The notes under the pieces were generated by a model. That model saw only the letters and a program-made list of their open reading frames with translations, was not told where the DNA came from and made no database searches. A program made the position numbers and the translations under genes. 6,179 nucleotides of DNA from Clostridiales bacterium. Its GTDB lineage: Bacteria; Bacillota; Clostridia; Tissierellales; Sedimentibacteraceae. This document shows, one piece after another, positions 1 to 5,904 of the stretch (its first letter is position 1; every line of letters starts with the position of its first letter). The DNA is taken from contig DNNV01000033.1 of assembly GCA_003497505.1 (NCBI GenBank), positions 1 through 6,179 of the forward strand. Reading direction: 5' to 3'.

Positions 1-971
1 CCCCCCTGATTCCCGAGAAAGAAGAAGCCTCCTATGAAAATTACCGGAGCAAAAACGGTGATTCCAAAAGAAAATCCTTCTTTAATGTAGTCAACAGCCT
101 TATCAAGGGCATCCTTTATTTTATAGGTGGCAAGAACCGTAATAAGCATTATTAAAATCGCGGTTCCTCCTACAAGGGCGGTTGCATCTCCTCCGGCAAG
201 TTTAAATTTAAGCATTGCTGCTATATCAAGAATAAAGGCTGCCGGGGTCAATATTGCCATAAGCTTTGTGGTCCTGCCCTTAACTACATCTTTCGCTTTT
301 GTGATCTGTATATTTTCTGCGTAAAGGATGGCATTTTTCTTCATGTCCTTCTTCATCATGAAAAATGCTGTTATTACAGTGACCAATGACATTGCAATCC
401 ATATGGGTATGGATGCCCTGATTGCCTGCGTAACCTCTATTCCTGCTCCTGCTGCAGTTATTGTAGGAGCTCCCTGTATGAAGAAATCACTTGAAAGAGC
501 TATTCCGTGACCAAACAGGTTCATTGCTACGGCAGCATAGATTACAGGCAGACCGGCTGAGAGAGCCGCCGGCAACAGCACAGCACCAATCAGGGGAACA
601 GCGGGACTTGGCCATACAAGCCATGATATTATCATCATGGTCAGTCCCGTTGTCCAGAAGGCCATTGAAGGATTGATCATAATTTTTTTCATTGGTGACA
701 TTATTAAAACGTCAGATCCAATTTCCTGCAATGCCTTTGACATTGCCACCACAAGTGAAATAATAACCATTATTCCCCAAAACTCGTTGCCTGCATAAAT
801 GATTGTGTTGAATATGGACTGAACTGCGGTAACGACATTTCCGGAATAAAGATATCCCATGGCAAAAATACCTATGATGCATGGGATTACAATATCTTTT
901 TTCATAAGCATAATAGACAGAACAACCACTACCATGACAATATAAAGGTAGTGCAGAGATGTTAAAACCAT
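1..971 (-). CDS. Polytopic membrane permease, IT-superfamily-like, C-terminus cut by window edge
   Basis: The gene reads leftward from an ATG at 971-969 and is still open at base 1, giving 323 residues without the C-terminus. An AAGGAGG site (984-978) lies 6 bases before the start. About ten hydrophobic segments are visible, roughly at residues 7-24, 28-45, 64-82, 103-122, 124-143, 146-160, 187-206, 236-254, 262-282 and 303-320. A charged loop at about 207-235 separates two halves. A Pro/Gly-rich stretch (WPSPAVPLIGAVLLPAALSAG, split at residues 120-134 and 135-140) followed by NLFGHG and a polar QGAPT segment resembles the re-entrant substrate loops of IT-superfamily carriers (citrate, gluconate, dicarboxylate, Na+/H+ types). 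The exact family and substrate are not recognised; assignment to the superfamily rests on overall pattern. It follows the ATPase gene by 18 bases and has no promoter of its own in the gap, so the two are probably co-transcribed. Confidence 0.8.
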   Translation of the reverse strand, partial: MVLTSLHYLYIVMVVVVLSIMLMKKDIVIPCIIGIFAMGYLYSGNVVTAVQSIFNTIIYAGNEFWGIMVIISLVVAMSKALQEIGSDVLIMSPMKKIMINPSMAFWTTGLTMMIISWLVWPSPAVPLIGAVLLPAALSAGLPVIYAAVAMNLFGHGIALSSDFFIQGAPTITAAGAGIEVTQAIRASIPIWIAMSLVTVITAFFMMKKDMKKNAILYAENIQITKAKDVVKGRTTKLMAILTPAAFILDIAAMLKFKLAGGDATALVGGTAILIMLITVLATYKIKDALDKAVDYIKEGFSFGITVFAPVIFIGGFFFLGNQG

Positions 972-989
972 AATATACCTCCTTGGATT

Positions 990-2054
990 TTATGTATACT
1001 GTCTCAATATGCTTTCAAATGAATTATCTACACCGTTAAAATCCATGCTGTTTATATAAAATACCTCAAGGAGTTCGTGATATTTTTTTGTTTCTGATAG
1101 TTTATCAAGGGCAATTTTAATCAGCAAGTCAAATAAATGAAGGTTATTTTCTATTTCTGAAACGCGGGTTTTCAAATTTTCTGTGTTCATAATTCCGTGT
1201 ATATCAAACACCTCTTCACTGTCAGCTATGGCATGGTCCCCGGAGCCTGTTATGACGAGATTCATTTCGGGTATATGGATGTGCCGGAGCATATCCGGGT
1301 TCAGAGGCATGCAATAAAGCTCGATGTCGTACCCTCGTTTTGATGCTTCATCTGCAAGCATTTTTAAAAGCTCGGAAGTATAGCTTGTGTTTTCTCCTAC
1401 AACCGACCATATTCTTTTGCCTTGGTACAGAGATGCTGTATGGCTTATATATCCATTTGCTGTGTAGGCTTCTGAGAATAGTCTTTTAGTTTTTGATTTC
1501 TTTTTTAAATCTTCATCATCTGCAAGCATTTTAGCCTTTGCGTCAGCGCACATAATTTCAAATTTCCCGGTATCTACAAGGCTGTCATGGATGGCGTTAA
1601 TTTCCTCGGAAATAATGCCCGCTGCTTTCAAATATCTATAGGCACTTTTGTAAATCATGGTCTTGTTTTTATTGGTTTGAATAATCTGGTTTTTATATTT
1701 TTTAAGCTGATTGCTGTCTATGAATGCTCCGAGATTAACTATTTCATCAACTGCACCAGGTATTTGAGGGTCTAAAGTATGGGGTGCCGTGCCGTCTACA
1801 ATAGCAATTTTCAGCTCTGGTATAATAATTCCGTCAAGACTTTCATTATCGCTTGAGCAGTGGACAAACTCAGCAGAATAATCCTTTTTAAGCATTTCTC
1901 CCGCAAATTTTTTCATAAAGGAGCTTTTGCCTACCCCCGGTCCTCCCTTAAGAATATAGATGTGATTTAATTCAACGGGATCGAATATGTTGTCAAAGCA
2001 GCTGTAGAACCCCTTGGAAGTGTTGCCGCCTGCAAAAATATGTTTTTCTTTCAA
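990..2054 (-). CDS. Duplicated P-loop ATPase of unknown function (PRK06851-like), second P-loop degenerate
   Basis: This is a 354-residue soluble protein with no signal peptide or membrane segment. The first half carries a Walker A motif GGPGVGKSS (G37 to S45, with K43 and S44) and a Walker-B-like strand LKIAIVD ending at D87, followed by GTAPH. The second half repeats the pattern: RIWSVVGENTSYTSELL at 214-230 aligns with the first P-loop, and IPEMNLVITGSGDH at 262-274 aligns with IPELKIAIVDGTAPH at 78-92. In the second copy the Gly-Lys of the P-loop is Tyr225-Thr226, so it should not bind ATP in the usual way. From memory this matches a Firmicute ATPase family of about 360 residues (PRK06851-like) whose role is not established. 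The start is TTG: the upstream frame meets a TGA at 2072-2070 with no ATG between, the first internal ATG (M47) falls after Walker A, and GGAGGT sits 7 bases upstream. It leads an operon with the permease. Confidence 0.85.
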   Translation of the reverse strand: MKEKHIFAGGNTSKGFYSCFDNIFDPVELNHIYILKGGPGVGKSSFMKKFAGEMLKKDYSAEFVHCSSDNESLDGIIIPELKIAIVDGTAPHTLDPQIPGAVDEIVNLGAFIDSNQLKKYKNQIIQTNKNKTMIYKSAYRYLKAAGIISEEINAIHDSLVDTGKFEIMCADAKAKMLADDEDLKKKSKTKRLFSEAYTANGYISHTASLYQGKRIWSVVGENTSYTSELLKMLADEASKRGYDIELYCMPLNPDMLRHIHIPEMNLVITGSGDHAIADSEEVFDIHGIMNTENLKTRVSEIENNLHLFDLLIKIALDKLSETKKYHELLEVFYINSMDFNGVDNSFESILRQYT

Positions 2055-2061
2055 ATATAAT

Positions 2062-2067
2062 ACCTCC
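2062..2067 (-). promoter_or_regulatory. Ribosome binding site fixing the TTG start of the ATPase gene
   Basis: GGAGGT on the minus strand lies 7 bases before the TTG at 2054-2052. The spacing is ideal for TTG and no other start in this frame is available between the upstream TGA and the P-loop, so this site decides the start. Confidence 0.8.
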
Positions 2068-2113
2068 AGTCATACATAAAGATAATCGGCAAAGCCGGTG
2101 ACATTACTTCTGT

Positions 2114-2142
2114 ATTATATGTAGCACATAAATTCTTGTTAA
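2114..2142 (-). promoter_or_regulatory. Sigma-A-type promoter of the ATPase-permease operon
   Basis: On the minus strand a TTAACA -35 box (2142-2137, 5 of 6 to TTGACA) and a perfect TATAAT -10 box (2119-2114) are separated by exactly 17 bases. Transcription would start near 2107 and leave a leader of about 53 bases, in which a short CGGC-TTT-GCCG hairpin (2097-2087) can form. The -35 box overlaps a perfect TTAATATTAA palindrome. Confidence 0.75.
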
Positions 2143-2198
2143 TATTAAATGCGACGTTAGCAACTGGTAAATATTGTGCAAATTACATTGAATATTAA
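2139..2198. repeat. AT palindrome and partial second copy between divergent promoters, possible operator pair
   Basis: TTAATATTAA at 2139-2148 is a perfect 10-base palindrome overlapping the minus-strand -35 box. TGAATATTAA at 2189-2198 is the same motif with one change. The shared ten bases AATATTAAAT recur exactly at 2141-2150 and 2191-2200, 50 bases apart, close to five helical turns. This could be a regulator's paired sites, but in AT-rich DNA a match this short can easily be chance. Confidence 0.25.
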
Positions 2199-2205
2199 AT
2201 AAATC

Positions 2206-2234
2206 AGGACAAGCAGGGATGTTTATGATATAAT
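2206..2234 (+). promoter_or_regulatory. Sigma-A-type promoter of topB with extended -10
   Basis: AGGACA (2206-2211, 4 of 6 to TTGACA) is followed after exactly 17 bases by a perfect TATAAT (2229-2234). The TG at 2226-2227, one base ahead of it, makes an extended -10. Transcription would begin near 2241, about 25 bases before the topB ATG. It lies back to back with the promoter of the leftward operon. Confidence 0.75.
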
Positions 2235-2265
2235 AATTTGTCAATAGTTTACAGAGGAAAATTTT

Positions 2266-4380
2266 ATGAAATTAATAGTTACCGAAAAACCGTCGGTTGC
2301 CAAGGATATAGCCAAGGTGTTGGGTATAGGCAGATCAAGGGACGGGTATATGGAAAATAACGATTATATAATTACATGGTGTGTGGGACACCTGATTCAG
2401 CTTGCGTATCCCGAGGAGTATGATCCGAAATATAAGAGCTGGAATATAAATGATCTCCCTATTTTTCCAAAGCAGTTCAAATATATGATTAATCCATCAA
2501 CAGCAAAGCAGTATGAAACGGTAAAGTCCTTAATGCTCAGCGAAAGAGTTGACGAAATCATATGCGCTACAGACGCAGGAAGGGAAGGGCAGCTCATATT
2601 CGGCTATGTGTATGTTAATTCAGGTTGTGACAAGCCTGTTAAAAGGCTTTGGATAAGCAGCATGACGGATGAGGCCATCGAGGATGGCTTTAAGAAGCTA
2701 AGGGATAACAAGGAGTATTTCAGCCTGTACCAGTCTGCGAGAGCACGTTCGGAGGCAGACTGGCTTGTGGGTATAAACGCCACGAGGCTTTTCACGGTTA
2801 AGTATAATCGCATGCTTACAATAGGGAGAGTTCAGACACCAACGTTGTCTTTGATAGTGCAGAGACAGAAGGAGATAGATGGGTTTGTTTCGCAGCCGTT
2901 TTATGAGGTTGCGGCAGACTGTGATGTGTTCACTGCCACATGGTTTAATAAGGACGGTACAAGAATCGACGAACAGGAAAAAGCCGAAGAGATTGCATTC
3001 AGATGCAGAGACAAGGAGGCTACTGTTACAAAGCTTAAAACGAAGAGAGCAACAGTGGAAAGGCCTCTGCTTTATGACTTGACCGAGCTTCAGAGGGACG
3101 GAAACAGAAGGTACGGGTATTCTGCAGAGCAGACATTGGATGCGGCACAGAATTTATATGAAAAATATAAGCTTGCAACATATCCCAGGACAGATTCCAG
3201 GTATCTTACGAAGGATATGAAATCATCTCTACCCGGACTGCTCAAGAATATAAGAGACGGATGGAAGGGGGCCGATTACTGTGTTGATAAGGTAATAGGG
3301 CAAAAGCTTAATGTGGATAAGAGGGTTATAGATGATTCAAAGGTTACAGATCATCACGCCATCATAGTTACTCCCAATATCCGCAACGCCTCGGGAATAA
3401 ATCTTCCGGAAAGGGAAAGAAATATACTTAGGCTCATAGTGGCAAGGTTTATTGCAGTGTTCGACAAGAAGCAGGAATACGACCAGACGGACCTGGAAAT
3501 TCAAATAGAAAGCGATAAATTCAAGGCACGAGGAAAAAAGGTGGTAATACCCGGCTGGAAGGAAATAGAGGATATTATGCTGGGCAAGATAAAGGATGAT
3601 TCTGAGGAGAAGGAAATCAGCATCAACATTGATGTGGGTCATAAAATTATGCCTAAGGAAATAAGCGTTGTGACTAAAAAAACATCTCCGCCGAAGTCTT
3701 ATACGGAAGCAACACTGCTCACGGCCATGGAGACAGCAGGCAAGCAGATAGAGGATGAAAGGCTTAAGGAGGAAATGAAGTCAATAGGATTGGGAACTCC
3801 GGCAACCAGAGCGGGAATAATTGAGAAGCTCATATCTGTGGGATATATAAAAAGAAATAAGAAAAATCTCGTGCCTACTCAAAATGGAATTCAATTGATT
3901 GAAATAGTGCATGAGAAGCTCAAGAAGCCTGACCTTACAGGGGAATGGGAAAGTCAGCTTGGAAAGATATCCAAAAAGGAGGTCGCTTCAAGAGACTTTA
4001 TAGTTGATATAAAAAAATATGTTGCCGAGATAGTAAGAGAAGGTAAAATTACTTCTGCGGCAAATGTAAACTTCCAACAGGAGGTGCGAAAGGGCGGCGT
4101 TGAGGCTGTCGGTGTGTGCCCGAGATGTGGAAGGGAAGTTTTAGAGGGCAAGAAAAAGTTTTTTTGTGCAGGATATAAAAACTATCCGTCTTGCAATTTT
4201 TCCTTGTGGAAAGAAGATAAAACGTTGATTGAAAATGACATTGCATTAACAAGGGAAAATGCGTCTGAACTTTTAAAAGACAGGCGAACCGAGGTTTCGA
4301 CAAAAACAAATGAAGGCGAAAAGAAAATTACAATAAAGCTGGTAGATAATGGATACAGGACCTCGTATGAAATTGAGTGA
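2266..4380 (+). CDS. topB: DNA topoisomerase III (type IA)
   Basis: TopB is a type IA topoisomerase. It cuts one DNA strand through a tyrosine-phosphate link, passes another strand, and reseals, which resolves replication and recombination intermediates in the cytoplasm. The 704-residue protein is full length for the Firmicute family. It opens with the TOPRIM strand MKLIVTEKPSVAKDIAKVLG (E7), followed by the acidic motif TDAGREG with D103 and E107. GRVQTPTL starts at G187, and the catalytic tyrosine is Y306 in TYPRTDSRYL. The conserved DHHAII and GLGTPATRAGIIEKL segments follow. The C-terminus holds a single zinc ribbon with C618, C621, C634 and C643. As in Bacillus subtilis TopB (recalled), the second Asp of the usual DxD is Gly105. 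The residue after REG is Gln109 where Glu is common. The start is supported by AGAGGAAA upstream and the conserved N-terminus. It has its own promoter and looks monocistronic. Confidence 0.96.
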   Translation: MKLIVTEKPSVAKDIAKVLGIGRSRDGYMENNDYIITWCVGHLIQLAYPEEYDPKYKSWNINDLPIFPKQFKYMINPSTAKQYETVKSLMLSERVDEIICATDAGREGQLIFGYVYVNSGCDKPVKRLWISSMTDEAIEDGFKKLRDNKEYFSLYQSARARSEADWLVGINATRLFTVKYNRMLTIGRVQTPTLSLIVQRQKEIDGFVSQPFYEVAADCDVFTATWFNKDGTRIDEQEKAEEIAFRCRDKEATVTKLKTKRATVERPLLYDLTELQRDGNRRYGYSAEQTLDAAQNLYEKYKLATYPRTDSRYLTKDMKSSLPGLLKNIRDGWKGADYCVDKVIGQKLNVDKRVIDDSKVTDHHAIIVTPNIRNASGINLPERERNILRLIVARFIAVFDKKQEYDQTDLEIQIESDKFKARGKKVVIPGWKEIEDIMLGKIKDDSEEKEISINIDVGHKIMPKEISVVTKKTSPPKSYTEATLLTAMETAGKQIEDERLKEEMKSIGLGTPATRAGIIEKLISVGYIKRNKKNLVPTQNGIQLIEIVHEKLKKPDLTGEWESQLGKISKKEVASRDFIVDIKKYVAEIVREGKITSAANVNFQQEVRKGGVEAVGVCPRCGREVLEGKKKFFCAGYKNYPSCNFSLWKEDKTLIENDIALTRENASELLKDRRTEVSTKTNEGEKKITIKLVDNGYRTSYEIE

Positions 4381-4385
4381 AAAAG

Positions 4386-4440
4386 TGCAGGGAGGCTACT
4401 GCATCCTTGCAATTCTTTTGATGTGCATAGAAAATGCAAG
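4386..4440 (+). terminator. Tandem hairpins just after topB, possible 3' end structure without a U-run
   Basis: Two inverted repeats start 6 bases after the topB stop. The first is TGCAG (4386-4390) with CTGCA (4399-4403), loop of 8. The second is CTTGCA (4406-4411) with TGCAAG (4435-4440), strengthened inside by TTCT (4413-4416) pairing with AGAA (4429-4432) across a small internal loop. No U-tract follows, so this is not a classical intrinsic terminator. It may be a processed or Rho-type 3' end, or simply a stabilising structure. Confidence 0.3.
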
Positions 4441-4492
4441 TAAGAATAAGGTTTATCGAGAAAGAGGTATAAAATACAAGGATAATTTTAAA

Positions 4493-4507
4493 AATTTACT
4501 GAAAAAT
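4493..4507. promoter_or_regulatory. Candidate CodY box upstream of the decarboxylase operon
   Basis: AATTTACTGAAAAAT matches the CodY consensus AATTTTCWGAAAATT at 13 of 15 positions, differing at positions 6 and 14. It lies 25 bases before the -35 box of the next operon. CodY is the low-GC Firmicute regulator that senses branched-chain amino acids and GTP. A sodium-pumping decarboxylase of amino-acid or organic-acid breakdown is a plausible target. The region is very AT-rich, so chance is a real alternative. An adjoining 15-base palindrome AAAATAA-A-TTATTTT (4503-4517) could instead be the real operator. Confidence 0.35.
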
Positions 4508-4532
4508 AAATTATTTTGTTATATATGAATAA

Positions 4533-4561
4533 TTGCTTAAAAAAATTATTTATATTAGAAT
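4533..4561 (+). promoter_or_regulatory. Sigma-A-type promoter of the decarboxylase operon
   Basis: TTGCTT (4533-4538, 3 of 6 to TTGACA, keeping the key TTG) and TAGAAT (4556-4561, 5 of 6 to TATAAT) are separated by exactly 17 bases. A/T runs upstream could act as an UP element. The predicted start near 4568 leaves a leader of about 26 bases before the ATG at 4594. Confidence 0.55.
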
Positions 4562-4593
4562 ACACCACAGGAATAAAATAAAAGGAGCAGAAA

Positions 4594-5730
4594 ATGGAAT
4601 TTTTATATCAAGGAATAGCACAAATAACTTGGCAGCAAATTTTTATGTGGATAATCGGAGGAACTCTTATATATTTGGCAATTGCCAAGGAATTGGAGCC
4701 GGCGCTTTTACTCCCTATGGGCTTTGGTGCAATTTTAGTAAACATACCTATGTCAGGTGTTTTAAATCAGAATATGGCAGGCATAGGAGAGGTTCATGGT
4801 ATTATAGACTGGTTGTTCGAGGTGGGTATCAGTTCTTCGGAGATGATGCCGCTTTTGCTGTTTATCGGTATAGGAGCAATGATAGATTTCGGTCCTATAT
4901 TATCCAATCCGAAGCTTTTGCTGTTTGGCGCGGCAGCACAATTCGGGATTTTTGCAACAATCACGGTTGCAGCCCTATTGGGATTTCCCATACATGATGC
5001 TGCTTCAATAGGAATAATAGGTGCTGCGGACGGGCCCACATCAATACTTGTATCGCAGAGACTGGGGAGTAATTTCATAGGCCCAATAGCAGTGGCAGCA
5101 TACTCATACATGGCATTGGTTCCGATTATTCAGCCCATTGCCATAAAGCTATGCACAACAGAAAAAGACAGAAAAATAAAAATGAAGTATAATCCCAAGA
5201 GTGTTTCAAGAATGACAAGATTGCTGTTTCCCATAGGGGTTACCATAATAGCCGGATTAGTTGCACCGGCTTCAATATCGTTGGTAGGATTCCTGATGTT
5301 TGGAAATTTAATAAGAGAATGTGGCGTATTGAGAGCATTGTCAGAAACTGCACAAAAGGATCTGGTCAATTTGATAACCCTGCTGCTGGGGATTACAATT
5401 GCCGCAAGCATGAGAGCCGAAAATTTCGTTACATTTGAAACATTGCTCATAATGGGACTGGGATTGCTGGCATTCGTATTTGATACAATTGCAGGGGCGT
5501 TGTTTGCAAAGTTCCTTAACCTGTTTCTGAAGGAAAAAATAAATCCTATGGTTGGTGCGGCTGGAATATCTGCTTTCCCAATGTCGTCAAGGGTTATTCA
5601 GAAAATGGGACTTGAGGCTGATTCGCAGAACCATTTGCTCATGCACGCAGTTGGAGCCAATGTTTCAGGGCAGATAGCATCGGTTATTGCAGGCGGAGTA
5701 ATACTTGGCCTTGTTCCGGGATTAATGTAG
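4594..5730 (+). CDS. Sodium-translocating biotin-dependent decarboxylase, beta subunit (OadB/GcdB/MmdB family)
   Basis: This family is the membrane core of oxaloacetate, glutaconyl-CoA and methylmalonyl-CoA decarboxylases. It frees CO2 from carboxybiotin, consumes a proton and moves Na+ out of the cell. The 378-residue protein is almost entirely hydrophobic, with roughly ten membrane segments, and is close in length to the shorter GcdB/MmdB forms; the Klebsiella OadB form is longer. The diagnostic motif GAADGPTSILVSQRL contains D146, the equivalent of the Na+-binding aspartate of OadB. The second conserved block, HAVGANVSGQIASVIAGG (N356, S358, S363), lies near the C-terminus. The opening segment (TWQQIFMWIIGGTLIYLAI) and LLPMGFGAILVNIP are also typical. 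The ATG has AAGGAG 6 bases upstream. It heads an operon: the next gene's Shine-Dalgarno overlaps its stop. Which substrate the complex uses cannot be told without the carboxyltransferase, so no gene symbol is given. Confidence 0.93.
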   Translation: MEFLYQGIAQITWQQIFMWIIGGTLIYLAIAKELEPALLLPMGFGAILVNIPMSGVLNQNMAGIGEVHGIIDWLFEVGISSSEMMPLLLFIGIGAMIDFGPILSNPKLLLFGAAAQFGIFATITVAALLGFPIHDAASIGIIGAADGPTSILVSQRLGSNFIGPIAVAAYSYMALVPIIQPIAIKLCTTEKDRKIKMKYNPKSVSRMTRLLFPIGVTIIAGLVAPASISLVGFLMFGNLIRECGVLRALSETAQKDLVNLITLLLGITIAASMRAENFVTFETLLIMGLGLLAFVFDTIAGALFAKFLNLFLKEKINPMVGAAGISAFPMSSRVIQKMGLEADSQNHLLMHAVGANVSGQIASVIAGGVILGLVPGLM

Positions 5731-5740
5731 GAGGTAAGGC

Positions 5741-5875
5741 ATGGGTATAAATTATGTAAATGTTATGAATTCCTTAAAGCTTATGGGAATGGGTATGGCG
5801 GCCATTTTTATAGTAATTATAGTAATTTATGCGGCTGTCAGCATAATGCTGAAGGCCACGGCTAATAATAAATAA
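5741..5875 (+). CDS. Minimal OadG-like small membrane subunit of the sodium pump, 44 aa
   Basis: A short gene of 44 residues begins at an ATG 6 bases after a strong AGGAGG (5729-5734), which overlaps the TAG stop of the beta-subunit gene. The translation has a brief polar N-terminus, then LKLMGMGMAAIFIVIIVIYAAVSIML, broken here as residues 12-24 and 25-37. This is one membrane helix whose entry, L-x-L-M-G-M-G-M-A-x-I-F, is the hallmark of the OadG/gamma-delta chain family. It ends KATANNK, so the Pro/His-rich cytoplasmic tail of the larger OadG and GcdD/MmdD proteins (about 80-115 residues) is absent. In known pumps this chain anchors the carboxyltransferase and stabilises the complex. Position directly behind the beta subunit supports the call. 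An unrelated single-helix peptide is the alternative, but I consider it unlikely. Confidence 0.75.
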   Translation: MGINYVNVMNSLKLMGMGMAAIFIVIIVIYAAVSIMLKATANNK

Positions 5876-5904
5876 AAAGTAGAGAGAATCGAGGAAGGTG
5901 ACTT

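Noticed and set aside
127..676. Three plus-strand open frames of about 60 residues
   Set aside because: All lie antisense to the permease gene and simply reflect the low stop density opposite a hydrophobic coding sequence.
2087..2097. CGGC-AAA-GCCG hairpin in the ATPase leader as a riboswitch or attenuator
   Set aside because: Only four base pairs with a three-base loop in a leader of about 53 bases; too small for a known riboswitch and no terminator partner.
3337..3642. 101-residue minus-strand open frame within topB
   Set aside because: Antisense to well-conserved topB coding sequence, with no start signal or recognisable domain.
2266..4380. topB as a sign of an integrative or conjugative element
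   Set aside because: Such elements often carry topB, but no relaxase, integrase, type IV secretion gene or attachment site is present and the neighbours look like ordinary metabolic genes.
4421..4528. Possible 35-residue lysine-rich peptide gene between topB and the decarboxylase operon
   Set aside because: The ATG is preceded by a T-rich stretch with no Shine-Dalgarno and lies inside the hairpin and promoter region; no support beyond an open frame.
4533..4997. 154-residue plus-strand open frame starting inside the promoter region
   Set aside because: It overlaps the beta-subunit gene in another frame, has no convincing ribosome binding site and gives a composition unlike any family; the beta subunit is unmistakable.
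4794..5450. Two minus-strand open frames of about 105 residues
   Set aside because: Antisense to the beta-subunit gene; no ribosome binding sites and no plausible product.
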